A DNA stretch of 64,000 nucleotides from GCA-002708315 sp963676635 (lineage in GTDB: Bacteria; Bacteroidota; Bacteroidia; Bacteroidales; F082), in the NCBI GenBank assembly GCA_963676635.1, contig OY781105.1, positions 3,100,001 through 3,164,000 of the forward strand, written 5' to 3'. How positions within the stretch are numbered: position 1 is the stretch's first letter; the number at the start of each line of letters is the position of its first letter. The notes below the pieces were generated by a model. That model saw nothing but the letters and a program-made list of their open reading frames with translations, was not told the origin of the DNA and ran no database searches. Made by a program: the position numbers and the translations under genes. This document shows positions 17,777 through 26,855 of this stretch, piece by piece.

Positions 17777-20209
17777 TTAAATTTTATTGTTATTCTGATT
17801 TTGTTTTATTTTTCCTGAAAAGGGGATGGAAATATTAATGATTAAATTCCTTCCCGGCTCAGGGACATTAATAAGCCTGTAATAGCTTGTGTGATTAAAA
17901 TATTTGTTATTAAGAAGGTTCTGTATTTGAAGATTGATGTCAATCCTCTGGCTTTTTATTCGTATCTCTCCACCAAAGGCAATGTTAATTACCTGATAGC
18001 CTTTTGTTGGTTCTTCAGGTGGCACAATATTATTTTGTGCTGCGGTGATCAAATAATCTATTGAAAAATATGGCATATCGAGAAAGAGTAGTCTTTGATT
18101 TTGATATTTTATGTTGAATATTACAGACGCAGGTGGCGAAAAAGGAAGCGTAAATCCTTTCTTTTTACCTGATAGCTGAACTGAATAAACATATTCGCCA
18201 ATTACACCAAGCTGAAGAGTTTTCAATAACTGATAATGTGAATGTATTTCTCCGCCATATCGAAAAACCCTACTTTGTGTATAATAGTAAACCTGGTTAC
18301 CATTGCCATACAGCCTATCGTGCTCATAACCGGGATTGAGAAAGATATAATTAGGGAAATAGTTTATAAAAGGGGTTGCCCCGATGGCCATTTTCTCTGA
18401 ATTATATTCAATACCCAAATCTATTTGGTATGATATCTCTGAGGATAAGTCAGGATCGCCAACTTCATAACTGAAATGATGGTAATTCACTCCATTGGCG
18501 GCCAGCTCTTTTGCGATTGGCATTCGGAAGCTTTTACCTGCGTTGGCTTTCAGAAGCCAGTTGTTTAGCTGATAAATGTATCCAAGTGACCATGAAATAT
18601 TTGAGAAGCTTCTGTTTAGATGATCTGCTCTTTTAAGAAAGGCATATGTTGTGTCGCCGTCTGTAATAACAGGTGATTCAAACCAGTCGTAGTACTCTTG
18701 TGTTATGATATTCCCATAGTCGTACCTTATGCCGGCCTGAATGGAGCTGTTTTCTGTAAAGATGTGTTTTGCAATAACATATGCGCCCAGATTTAATTGC
18801 TTAAATGCCGGAATGATAAACCCACGACCTCCAATTCTGTTATCCTGATATTCTCCGGTAATACCGCCATTAAACTGATTCTTTTCAGAGAGATATCCTG
18901 TAAGCCTCATGTTTCCTGAATATACGTATTTGTCAAACTGCCTCTCCAGATCAGGATTGAAGCTCAATGTATCCGGGAATATTGCAGGCATATAGCCATG
19001 ACTAACATACTGGCTCCATTCCTGTCGGAAATTGCGTTGAAATCCTAAATCGGTCTCCAGTGAGGCATTTCTCATGATATACTGACTTCTGTTAATAACC
19101 TTCAGGTGATTAACATTCTGGTAAGGGTAGTTTATATCTCTGTTTGATTTATCATGTAAATCAGTATCAACATTTCTTGGCTCCAGTCCGTGAGCATTTG
19201 CAAAGAAGCCACTCTTGCTATTAAGGTCACTAATGAAAAAACTACTTTGGAACTTTGGTAATATCATTCCAAATGTAAGGTTGATATTTTGCTCATTTCC
19301 TGCAGTGTTTCTCATATAATTGTTGTAAAGCTCAGCTTTATATGAATAGATATCAACTGTTGAAGCAGGTACTTTGAAATCACCGTAATCAAGAATTGTA
19401 AATCTTAATTTGGAGTAATACCAGTCTTTCCTGCCAAACAATGATACCGAAGTTCCCAGGAAATCATTGTTGGTCTTCCCCGAAAGGTCAACCGTTGCTC
19501 CAATAGAATTTACTTCAGGAATATCGTTGCTATTCAGATTTATTACACCACCAATAGCATCTGATCCATACATAAGAGAAGCCGGTCCTTTAACAACTTC
19601 AATATTATCAACAGAATACTGATCTATCTCAAGCCCGTGATCTGCTCCCCATTGCTGACTCTCATGTTTGATATTTCTGTCAACAACAACTACACGATTA
19701 AAACCAAGTCCGCGGATCACAGGCTTTGACTGCCCTGAGCCTATGTCAATGGTTGTTACTCCTGGCAACCGATCAATGGATTTCATTAAACTACCACCAA
19801 GATTCCTTTTAAGATATTCACCATTAACAATCTCAATATTCAACGACTCACTCTTATTCCTTGATTCAACATGATTGCCTTCTACAACAACCTCCTGCAA
19901 TTCCATTTGTGATACAATGAGATGGGCTGTATAAATAGTATCGTGATATAGATTTATAGTATCAATAACTGGATTATATCCAATATATGAAATCTCAATC
20001 CTGTACCGACCTTTTTCGAGGTTGCTTATTTTATAATTCCCATGAATATTTGTAATTACACCTTTTGCTGCAGGTGCTAAAAAGACAGAAGCACCAACTA
20101 ATGGTTTATTTTCTTCATTGAAGATATATCCACTCAGGCTTATTTCTTTTTGTGCAAAAGTTGTAAGAATGATATTCATACTAATTATGAGCATGAATAG
20201 TCTCTGCAT
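17777..20209 (-). CDS. TonB-dependent outer-membrane receptor (likely metal or metallophore uptake)
   Basis: 810 aa. Signal peptide to about residue 19, carboxypeptidase-D-regulatory-like beta-sandwich (about 24-105, SGYIFNEENKPLVGASVFL and SYIGYNP), plug domain (LQEVVVEG, then RLPGVTTIDIG, KPVIRGLG, VEVVKGPASLMYGSDAIGG) and a 22-strand-type barrel. It is a single receptor without a SusD partner. It lies downstream of a Fur-family regulator and a small His/Cys protein and upstream of two DUF4625-like lipoproteins, which favours zinc or another transition metal over sugars. The substrate is inferred from context only. Confidence 0.88.
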   Translation of the reverse strand: MQRLFMLIISMNIILTTFAQKEISLSGYIFNEENKPLVGASVFLAPAAKGVITNIHGNYKISNLEKGRYRIEISYIGYNPVIDTINLYHDTIYTAHLIVSQMELQEVVVEGNHVESRNKSESLNIEIVNGEYLKRNLGGSLMKSIDRLPGVTTIDIGSGQSKPVIRGLGFNRVVVVDRNIKHESQQWGADHGLEIDQYSVDNIEVVKGPASLMYGSDAIGGVINLNSNDIPEVNSIGATVDLSGKTNNDFLGTSVSLFGRKDWYYSKLRFTILDYGDFKVPASTVDIYSYKAELYNNYMRNTAGNEQNINLTFGMILPKFQSSFFISDLNSKSGFFANAHGLEPRNVDTDLHDKSNRDINYPYQNVNHLKVINRSQYIMRNASLETDLGFQRNFRQEWSQYVSHGYMPAIFPDTLSFNPDLERQFDKYVYSGNMRLTGYLSEKNQFNGGITGEYQDNRIGGRGFIIPAFKQLNLGAYVIAKHIFTENSSIQAGIRYDYGNIITQEYYDWFESPVITDGDTTYAFLKRADHLNRSFSNISWSLGYIYQLNNWLLKANAGKSFRMPIAKELAANGVNYHHFSYEVGDPDLSSEISYQIDLGIEYNSEKMAIGATPFINYFPNYIFLNPGYEHDRLYGNGNQVYYYTQSRVFRYGGEIHSHYQLLKTLQLGVIGEYVYSVQLSGKKKGFTLPFSPPASVIFNIKYQNQRLLFLDMPYFSIDYLITAAQNNIVPPEEPTKGYQVINIAFGGEIRIKSQRIDINLQIQNLLNNKYFNHTSYYRLINVPEPGRNLIINISIPFSGKIKQNQNNNKI

Positions 20210-20316
20210 ACTTTAACTTTGAATTTAATAACAAGAAGTTGTTGTTGAATGATGCAATTCTTTTTGCAGGAAAAGTGATCTGCACTTAAAGAAGATTGCA
20301 TATTTATCGATAGGTT

Positions 20317-20646
20317 TTAGGCTGGTGGACCTCTGGTATTTGTAAAGCGTGGAATAAGTATATAATACTGCGCTGTTGCCTTTACTTGGAAATCACCCAA
20401 GGATTCAGGCAGTTTTATCTCCGAATAATAAATATCAGTTACATCATTGATTGAAAATTGGTATTCACAAATGGGACAATGATTATGTGATTCTGTGAGA
20501 ATTATATTGCCGCCATTTGTTTGAACAACGTGATAACATTCAATGCCTTGTGTGCGATGCCACAACATGTGCATTGACTGAAACATTATGGGGAAAATAA
20601 ATAATCCCGCAAACAGTAAGGTTATATGTTTCTTTGTTATTCTCAA
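20317..20646 (-). CDS. Small membrane-anchored His/Cys-rich protein
   Basis: 109 aa. One N-terminal hydrophobic segment (about 8-25) is followed by potential metal ligands H26, H30, C37, H39, H54, H56, C57 and C60 (SHNHCPIC). The C terminus ends RGPPA, as in small metal-related Bacteroidota proteins of the DUF2946 style. It starts 10 bp downstream of the Fur-family gene and precedes the TonB receptor. No catalytic domain is recognised; metal binding or sensing is inferred. Confidence 0.65.
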   Translation of the reverse strand: MRITKKHITLLFAGLFIFPIMFQSMHMLWHRTQGIECYHVVQTNGGNIILTESHNHCPICEYQFSINDVTDIYYSEIKLPESLGDFQVKATAQYYILIPRFTNTRGPPA

Positions 20647-20656
20647 TTATCTGGTA

Positions 20657-21058
20657 TTATTTATTACAAACAGGGCATGTCCCTTTTATAATGATCTCTG
20701 TTTCGTTATGTTGATATCCTTCAGGCAGTGAATATTTATTAATGGGTACGTCGTCAAGACAAAGAACAGCGTGACATGTTTGGCAGAAAAAGTGAGCATG
20801 CTCCTTTTTATGTGTTATAGAGTTGTCAAGAGCAAACTTTACAAGTTGGTTGTCAATTACAATCTTGTGAATAATTTTATTGTCTTCCAGAGTCTTAAAT
20901 GATCTGTAAAAAGTTGTTCTGTCGTAATTGCCAACTAATCTTTCTCTTATTTCATTTTCAGAAAGAGGTTGTTTGGCATTAATTAAAACATCAATAATTC
21001 CTTCACGACAGCTTGTACGTTTAAGATTACTATCTACTAATATTTGAACAGCCTTCAT
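20657..21058 (-). CDS. Fur-family transcriptional regulator (possibly Zur)
   Basis: 133-aa winged-helix metalloregulator. The DNA-binding domain includes RDxTTFYRSFKTLEDNKII-like sequence (about 46-64). The C-terminal dimerisation domain has the metal motif HKKEHAHFFC (83-92) and two structural CxxC pairs, C92/C95 and C128/C131. It is first in an operon with metal-uptake-like genes. A 7-1-7 palindrome overlapping its own -7 box (21079-21093) indicates autoregulation. Iron versus zinc specificity cannot be decided from sequence alone; zinc is favoured by the His/Cys-rich neighbours. Confidence 0.86.
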   Translation of the reverse strand: MKAVQILVDSNLKRTSCREGIIDVLINAKQPLSENEIRERLVGNYDRTTFYRSFKTLEDNKIIHKIVIDNQLVKFALDNSITHKKEHAHFFCQTCHAVLCLDDVPINKYSLPEGYQHNETEIIIKGTCPVCNK

Positions 21059-21078
21059 ATATGCAACAACATTTCAAA

Positions 21079-21099
21079 TGCAACAATGTTGCAAAAGTA
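21079..21099 (-). promoter_or_regulatory. Fur/Zur-type 7-1-7 operator overlapping the operon's -7 box
   Basis: TGCAACA-A-TGTTGCA (21079-21093) is a perfect 7-1-7 palindrome, the geometry of Fur-superfamily operators. On the minus strand the -7 box TACTTTTG (complement of 21092-21099) overlaps it by 2 bp. A further TGCAACA half-site lies at 21062-21068. Repression of the whole fur-to-DUF4625 operon is inferred. Confidence 0.7.
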
Positions 21100-21135
21100 A
21101 TATATTTTTTGAATATGGAGCAGGTTGAGTAATAT

Positions 21136-21178
21136 TTTTAAGATATGCCTGAATATATTCATCAGGCATATCTTAAAA
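21136..21178 (-). terminator. Long perfect hairpin between the carboxylase operon and the fur promoter
   Basis: Two 17-bp arms, TTTTAAGATATGCCTGA and its exact complement, enclose a 9-base loop. It lies 22 bp after the stop of the minus-strand carboxyltransferase gene and before the fur promoter region. There is no long T tract beyond the stem, but the terminal AAAA/TTTT pairs provide one inside it. A terminator or 3' stabiliser is the likeliest role. Confidence 0.65.
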
Positions 21179-21200
21179 CATGTTATATTATAGTAGGTAT

Positions 21201-22733
21201 CTACAAAGGGATATTCCCGTGTTTCTTCGGCAAAGAATTATCCGTTTTGTTTCTGGTCATATCCAGAGCCTGTACAAGCTTTCTGCGTGTTTCATGAGGG
21301 ATGATAATTTCATCAATATATCCCATTTCAGCAGCCTTGTAAGGACTTGCAAAGTTGCTTCTGTATTCAGATACCTTTTCCGGGCGTTGTTCAGGAGGGA
21401 TGTTTTTATAAATGATATTAACAGCCCCTTCAGGTCCCATAACAGCAATTTCTGCCGTAGGATAAGCATAATTAATATCTGCCCCAATGTGTTTACTTGA
21501 CATCACATCATAAGCACCACCATAGGCTTTCCTTGTAATAAGCGTTATTTTAGGGACTGTTGCTTCAGCGAAAGCGTAAAGAAGCTTAGCGCCATGTTTA
21601 ATTATTCCGCCAAATTCCTGAGCTGTTCCCGGTAGGAATCCTGGTACATCAACTAAAGTAATCAGTGGAATATTAAAGGCATCACAGAAACGGACAAAAC
21701 GTGCTGCTTTCTGGGAGCTGTTTATATCAAGAACGCCTGCCAGCACCTGAGGCTGGTTAGCAACAATCCCCACAGGATGGCCTGCAATACGTGCAAAGCC
21801 AACAATAATGTTTTGTGCATAATGTGGCTGTACTTCCAGAAAATGATGATTATCGATAACAGGCATAATAATATCATACATGTTGTATGGTTTATTAGGG
21901 TCTGTTGGTACTATTTCATCAAGTTTTGGTTCGATGCGTTTTAAATCGTCGGTGCAAACTTTAACAGGAGGGTCTTCCATATTGTTTGAAGGAAGAAAAC
22001 TCATTAATTCGCGAAGCATCATCATGGCTTGCTCATCATTTTCCGCAGTGAAGTGAGCTACACCTGATTTCTTATTATGTGACATAGCACCACCAAGGTC
22101 TTCCATTGTCACTTCTTCGTTGGTTACAGTTTTGATAACATCAGGACCGGTGACGAACATAAAAGAAGTGCTTTTCACCATCAGGATAAAATCAGTTATT
22201 GCAGGTGAGTAAACAGCGCCACCGGCACATGGACCAAGTACAGCAGATATCTGCGGCACAACACCTGAAGACCGAACGTTTCTGTAAAAGATATCGGCAT
22301 AACCGGCAAGGCTTTCAACACCTTCTTGTATACGTGCGCCGCCCGAATCATTTAATCCTATTACAGGCGCACCCATCTTTACAGCAAGATCCATAATCTT
22401 GGTTATCTTATTGGCATTAGTGCGACTTAGTGATCCTCCCAGTACTGTGAAATCCTGGGCGAAGACATAAACAAGTCTATTATCTATTTTGCCATAACCT
22501 ACTACAACACCATCTCCATATACTTTGTTCTTTTCCATTTCAAAGTCTGTACAGTGATGCTTAACAAATTTGTCTATCTCGACAAATGTGTCAGGATCCA
22601 GTAACTGAAGAATCCTTTCTCTTGCAGTTAGTCTGCCTGCTGCATGTTGTCTGTCAATTCTTTTCTGACCACCGCCAAGTTCTGCCTGACGAATTTTATC
22701 TTCAAGTATATCTATTTTATTTTGTAGTGACAT
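21201..22733 (-). CDS. Acyl-CoA carboxylase carboxyltransferase subunit (propionyl-CoA carboxylase beta type)
   Basis: 510-aa carboxyltransferase of the PccB/MmdA family, transferring CO2 from carboxybiotin to an acyl-CoA in the cytoplasm. The N-terminal signature RQHAAGRLTARERI and acyl-CoA-binding loop GPCAGGAVYSPA are present. The biotin-side region has VDVPGFLPGTAQE then GGAYDVMSSKHIGAD. Length matches the family (about 510-520). It is last in a carboxylase / biotin-carrier / carboxyltransferase operon. The separate biotin carboxylase gene makes an ATP-driven carboxylase likelier than sodium-pumping methylmalonyl-CoA decarboxylase. Propionyl-CoA is the most probable substrate, but acetyl- or other acyl-CoA cannot be excluded. 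Confidence 0.88.
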   Translation of the reverse strand: MSLQNKIDILEDKIRQAELGGGQKRIDRQHAAGRLTARERILQLLDPDTFVEIDKFVKHHCTDFEMEKNKVYGDGVVVGYGKIDNRLVYVFAQDFTVLGGSLSRTNANKITKIMDLAVKMGAPVIGLNDSGGARIQEGVESLAGYADIFYRNVRSSGVVPQISAVLGPCAGGAVYSPAITDFILMVKSTSFMFVTGPDVIKTVTNEEVTMEDLGGAMSHNKKSGVAHFTAENDEQAMMMLRELMSFLPSNNMEDPPVKVCTDDLKRIEPKLDEIVPTDPNKPYNMYDIIMPVIDNHHFLEVQPHYAQNIIVGFARIAGHPVGIVANQPQVLAGVLDINSSQKAARFVRFCDAFNIPLITLVDVPGFLPGTAQEFGGIIKHGAKLLYAFAEATVPKITLITRKAYGGAYDVMSSKHIGADINYAYPTAEIAVMGPEGAVNIIYKNIPPEQRPEKVSEYRSNFASPYKAAEMGYIDEIIIPHETRRKLVQALDMTRNKTDNSLPKKHGNIPL

Positions 22734-22773
22734 TTTCTGTGTTTTTGTGTATTAAAAAAAGGTATTATCGAAA

Positions 22774-23277
22774 CTATTCAAGTGTAATTAATGGCTGATC
22801 GCCTTCAATATTATCTCCTTCTTTAACGAGTATTTTTTTAATAAGCCTGTCTTTTTTAACCTTGTACTCACTTTCCATTTTCATGGCAGAGACAATGATA
22901 ACAGTTTCCCCACCTTTGACTTTGTCGCCCTCTTTTACAAGAATCTTGACAACTTTGCCCGGCATAGGAGTTGAGATATGAGCATCATCATCATCATCGT
23001 GGTCCTTTCGGCTGTTTTTATATCTTTCTTCAGCGTCTATCACATCTATATCAAATGAATTGTAAAGAGTAGTAGCGTGATAGGAGTTCCTTTTCCTGTT
23101 AATGAGTTCAATATTATAAGAGATGTCATTGTATAGTATGGAGTATATTCCGTTTTCAACCTCTACAATATCAACTTTATATCTTCTTCCGTCAATATCA
23201 AATTCCATGATATTGCCTTCAACATTTAATAGTTTAATACCGACAACTTCGTCACCGATCTTTATTTCATAAGCCAT
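22774..23277 (-). CDS. Biotin carboxyl carrier protein of acyl-CoA carboxylase
   Basis: 167 aa. The C-terminal biotinyl domain (about 100-167) carries SAMKMES with the biotin-accepting lysine K133, and ISTPMPGKVV marks its first strand. The N-terminal 80 residues form a beta-rich domain like the linker (BT-like) domain of propionyl-CoA carboxylase alpha subunits. The two are joined by an acidic spacer with five aspartates. This suggests the alpha subunit has been split, with the biotin carboxylase encoded by the preceding gene 17 bp upstream. Confidence 0.88.
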   Translation of the reverse strand: MAYEIKIGDEVVGIKLLNVEGNIMEFDIDGRRYKVDIVEVENGIYSILYNDISYNIELINRKRNSYHATTLYNSFDIDVIDAEERYKNSRKDHDDDDDAHISTPMPGKVVKILVKEGDKVKGGETVIIVSAMKMESEYKVKKDRLIKKILVKEGDNIEGDQPLITLE

Positions 23278-23294
23278 ATTAGTGATTTTGTGTG

Positions 23295-24800
23295 TTAAAA
23301 ATGAGAAACATTTTTCTTTCGTCCATACGACTTCCAGTCGTTAAGTTGTGGTTTACACTGTTTTTTACCATGTTTATTGAGTTTCGAAAGGAAATCAGCA
23401 AAAACAGCAATTGATGCCATATCCTTAACCCTTTGCGGCACATCTTTTCTCACTTTAAGGTACTTCTCGTTATCCTGAATAAAATGAGTATTATATCTGC
23501 CATTAATAAAATCAGGAACATCCAGTATTCTATAAAGGAAAGGAATAGAAGTTTTTATTCCAGTGATTTTATAAGCATACAGCGCTCTTTTTAGTCTTTC
23601 GATTGCTTCTTCTCTGGTAAGGGCCCAAACAATAAGCTTTGAAATCATAGGGTCGTAGTGAATAGGGATTGTATAACCGGCATATACATAGCCATCGTGC
23701 CTCACACCTAAACCCAGAGGTTCGGTAATATGTTCAATACGTCCAGGGTTTGGCATAAAGTTATTATCAGGATCTTCGGCATATATCCTTACCTCAATTG
23801 CGTGACCATATTGTCTGAGGTTTTCCTGTTTATAAGGAAGTGTTTCATTGTTGGCAATTTTAATCTGTGTTTTAACAAGATCAACACCAACTACCCTTTC
23901 TGTAATGGGATGCTCTACCTGCAAACGAGTGTTCATTTCCAGGAAGTAGTAGTTTAGGTTCTCATCAACAATGAATTCGATAGTTCCTGCACCGCTGTAA
24001 TTTACAGCTTTTGCTGCTGCCACAGCATGTTTGCCCATTTCCATTCTTACCTTATCTGTTAAGATAGGAGAGGGGGTTTCTTCTACTACTTTCTGATGTC
24101 TTCTCTGTACTGAGCACTCTCTTTCAAACAGATGGACACAATTGCCGTGATTATCGGCAATAATTTGAAATTCAATATGGTGAGGTGAGCTTATGTACTT
24201 CTCGATATACACTGCATCATTGGAGAATGCTGCAAGGGATTCTGATTTGGCTGCTTTAACAGAAGATATTATGTCTTCATCCTTAGTAACCAGTCTCATA
24301 CCTTTACCTCCTCCTCCTGCGCTTGCTTTAATCATTACAGGTAGTCCGATTTCTCTGATGATTTTCACAGCCTCATCAAAGTCAGTAATAGGTTCTGCAG
24401 TTCCGGGAACGACAGGCACATTGGCACTCATCATCTTTTTTCTGGCTGTGATTTTGTCTCCCATGGTTTCTATAGCATAGGATGAAGGTCCGATAAATAT
24501 TATCCCTTCTTTTTTGCATCTGTCACTGAATTCAGCGTTTTCGGAAAGAAAACCGTATCCGGGATGGATAGCATCTGCGCCGCTCTTTTTGGCAGCTTCG
24601 ATGATGTTGTCGATAACAAGATAGCTTTGATTGGATGGTGCCGGCCCGATGAACATGGCTTCGTCAGCATATCTGACATGCATTGATGTTCTGTCGGCTT
24701 CAGAATAAACAGCAATGGATTCGATGCCCATCTCACGGCAACTTCTCATAACCCTAATTGCAATCTCTCCTCTGTTGGCAACAAGAATCTTTTTAATCAT
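23295..24800 (-). CDS. Biotin carboxylase subunit of acyl-CoA carboxylase
   Basis: 501-aa ATP-grasp enzyme that carboxylates biotin using bicarbonate and ATP. The N terminus KKILVANRGEIAIRVMRSCR, the glycine-rich ATP loop GGGGKGMR and the active-site motif EMNTRLQVEHPITE are present. The length is slightly more than stand-alone AccC (about 450), with a C-terminal extension (LSKLNKHGKKQCKPQLNDW). It is the first gene of the three-gene operon and divergent from the hybrid kinase at 24963. Confidence 0.9.
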   Translation of the reverse strand: MIKKILVANRGEIAIRVMRSCREMGIESIAVYSEADRTSMHVRYADEAMFIGPAPSNQSYLVIDNIIEAAKKSGADAIHPGYGFLSENAEFSDRCKKEGIIFIGPSSYAIETMGDKITARKKMMSANVPVVPGTAEPITDFDEAVKIIREIGLPVMIKASAGGGGKGMRLVTKDEDIISSVKAAKSESLAAFSNDAVYIEKYISSPHHIEFQIIADNHGNCVHLFERECSVQRRHQKVVEETPSPILTDKVRMEMGKHAVAAAKAVNYSGAGTIEFIVDENLNYYFLEMNTRLQVEHPITERVVGVDLVKTQIKIANNETLPYKQENLRQYGHAIEVRIYAEDPDNNFMPNPGRIEHITEPLGLGVRHDGYVYAGYTIPIHYDPMISKLIVWALTREEAIERLKRALYAYKITGIKTSIPFLYRILDVPDFINGRYNTHFIQDNEKYLKVRKDVPQRVKDMASIAVFADFLSKLNKHGKKQCKPQLNDWKSYGRKKNVSHF

Positions 24801-24927
24801 AAAATAGTATTTATAGAATTGATAATTAGTAACTTATTGGTGTTTGCCAAACAAATTAGCGTGCATAAAGATAAAAAAAACTCAAACTATAATACATTTT
24901 TCTACATATTTAATGTAACAAAAAGCC

Positions 24928-24935
24928 TATATTTG
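24928..24935 (+). promoter_or_regulatory. Candidate -7 box (TATATTTG) for the hybrid kinase gene
   Basis: Matches TAnnTTTG 27 bp before the ATG at 24963. No convincing -33 TTTG was identified. Confidence 0.4.
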
Positions 24936-24962
24936 AGGTTAAAAAGCAATAAATAGTACGAT

Positions 24963-26825
24963 ATGCGAAAGGTCTGGTTTTTATTATTATTTATGTTTCC
25001 TGTGTTATTATTTTCTGCCCCGCAAGCTAAGGAGCTTACTACTGTTGAGGCTACAATGATTATTGATAGTCTTGAAACCAGACTTAATTTGTCTGATAAT
25101 GGTGTTGACCCTGAAATAATCTATGAACTTGCATTCTTATATGCCAATGTTGATGTATCAAGAGCAATTGATTATTCTGTTAAATATCTTGGAATTAATG
25201 ACAAACCAATGCCTGTTAATAATAACTATATGATTTACGGGCTGCTTTCTGATCTTTATTATAATGCTGGTAATGCTGAAAAAACAACTTATTATCTGAA
25301 TAAACAGCTTGAGTTAGCAGATGATAAGCTAAGGGAAAGTGTAGATCAATTGAAAAGTCAGGAATTGAATACTAATGAAAGCAGGGGTTTTGAAGGGATT
25401 ACTTTGTTTCAGATTATTTTTCTTGGGGTTGTATTAATCTTAGTGATTGCTATTGTTGTTCTTAGATCCAGATTATCATCTCTGCATAAGGAGATTAACA
25501 TTGAAAATAAAAAGTTAGAGGAAGCAAATACAAAATTTAATAAGTTTAACAGCGAAGTTAATAAAGGTGTTAAACTGAACACTATTTCTCAGGAAGCCGA
25601 GCTTGAAGAAAGTAAAAAGTCGTTAATAGAGCGCAGGAAATCATTAAAAATTGCAGAAGAGTCCAATTATCTTAAGAATGCCTTTTTCGGGAACATGAGT
25701 CATCAGATACGTACTCCTTTGAGTGGTATCCTTGGTTTCTCTGATCTTTTGGAAACAGAACTGGCTGTTATGGGTAATGAGGATTTGTATGATTATGCAA
25801 AGAGTATCCAGGAGAGTGGAACCAAGCTTATGAGCCTAATCGCTAATGTGATTGATATTTCAAGTATTGAAGCCAATATTCTTGAACTTGATATTAAAGA
25901 TGTGGACTTAAATTCATTGATTGGTGAGATTGAAACTGAGTATCTGTTAAAAGCAAAAGAAAAGGGACTGGTCTTTAAATCTAAATTTGATGATGATATT
26001 AAACAGGTTCAGGCTGACAAAGTTAATCTGCTTAAAGTGTTAAGGATTATTACCGATAATGCTGTAAAGTATTCATCATCCGGATTTGTAACTGTTTCAA
26101 CACAGCTTAATGATGATGGAACAGCAGGTATCATAATTAAAGACAGCGGTACTGGAATTGCTAAGGATAATCTTGAACAACTTATCACTTCATTTGATTT
26201 TAGCAGAAAGGGAACGTCAATGACATATACTGGCCAGGGGTTAGGGCTGATACTTGCTAACAGGTTGATTATTCTTATGAATGGTACTTTGAATATTAAA
26301 TCTGAAGAGGGAAAAGGTACAGAGGTTAAGGTTACACTTCCGTGTGATAGTGAGTTCACAGGCGTTTCCCCTGAGAAGGAGTCTGTCCCTGTGAAGCCAT
26401 CAATTATGAATGCTCCTGATTTGGGTGTTCTCAAAATATTTATTGTGGAAGATGACCGTATGAATCGGATGGTTATAGAGAAGATGCTTAAGAAAACAGG
26501 TCATGTTACATTAGCTGTGGATGGTGATGATGCTATAGCTAAGCTTAATAAATCGGTTAAATCGAAAAATATCTTCGATGTTATTCTAATGGATATTAAC
26601 TTACCAGCTCCATGGAATGGTGTTGACCTTATGAACTATATCAGGGAAAGTATACCGGAATATAAGAGAGTGCCATTTGTTGCTCAAACAGCATACGCTT
26701 TTGCTGGAGATGAAGCGCAATATCTTGATGCAGGGTTTGATGAATATGTTTCAAAGCCTCTTGACAAGAATATTTTGCTCACAAAAATTCAGAATCTGCT
26801 TGATGTTAAGCGAGACTCTGAATAG
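24963..26825 (+). CDS. Membrane-bound hybrid histidine kinase with receiver domain
   Basis: 620 aa. Signal peptide (1-18), a helical, TPR-like periplasmic region (about 25-135), one membrane span (about 149-167) and a coiled coil (about 172-235). The HisKA box is MSHQIRTPLSGILGF, with phospho-accepting H247 and Gln where most kinases have Glu after it. The HATPase follows with DNAVKYSSSG, DSGTGI and GQGLGLILANRL. The C-terminal receiver has VEDDRMN, phosphoacceptor Asp in ILMDINLP and the signature lysine in YVSKPLD. No DNA-binding output is attached, so signal probably passes to another receiver or phosphotransfer protein. The ligand is unknown. Confidence 0.88.
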   Translation: MRKVWFLLLFMFPVLLFSAPQAKELTTVEATMIIDSLETRLNLSDNGVDPEIIYELAFLYANVDVSRAIDYSVKYLGINDKPMPVNNNYMIYGLLSDLYYNAGNAEKTTYYLNKQLELADDKLRESVDQLKSQELNTNESRGFEGITLFQIIFLGVVLILVIAIVVLRSRLSSLHKEINIENKKLEEANTKFNKFNSEVNKGVKLNTISQEAELEESKKSLIERRKSLKIAEESNYLKNAFFGNMSHQIRTPLSGILGFSDLLETELAVMGNEDLYDYAKSIQESGTKLMSLIANVIDISSIEANILELDIKDVDLNSLIGEIETEYLLKAKEKGLVFKSKFDDDIKQVQADKVNLLKVLRIITDNAVKYSSSGFVTVSTQLNDDGTAGIIIKDSGTGIAKDNLEQLITSFDFSRKGTSMTYTGQGLGLILANRLIILMNGTLNIKSEEGKGTEVKVTLPCDSEFTGVSPEKESVPVKPSIMNAPDLGVLKIFIVEDDRMNRMVIEKMLKKTGHVTLAVDGDDAIAKLNKSVKSKNIFDVILMDINLPAPWNGVDLMNYIRESIPEYKRVPFVAQTAYAFAGDEAQYLDAGFDEYVSKPLDKNILLTKIQNLLDVKRDSE

Positions 26826-26855
26826 TTTATTGCTGAAATTACATTCTGAAGGTTA

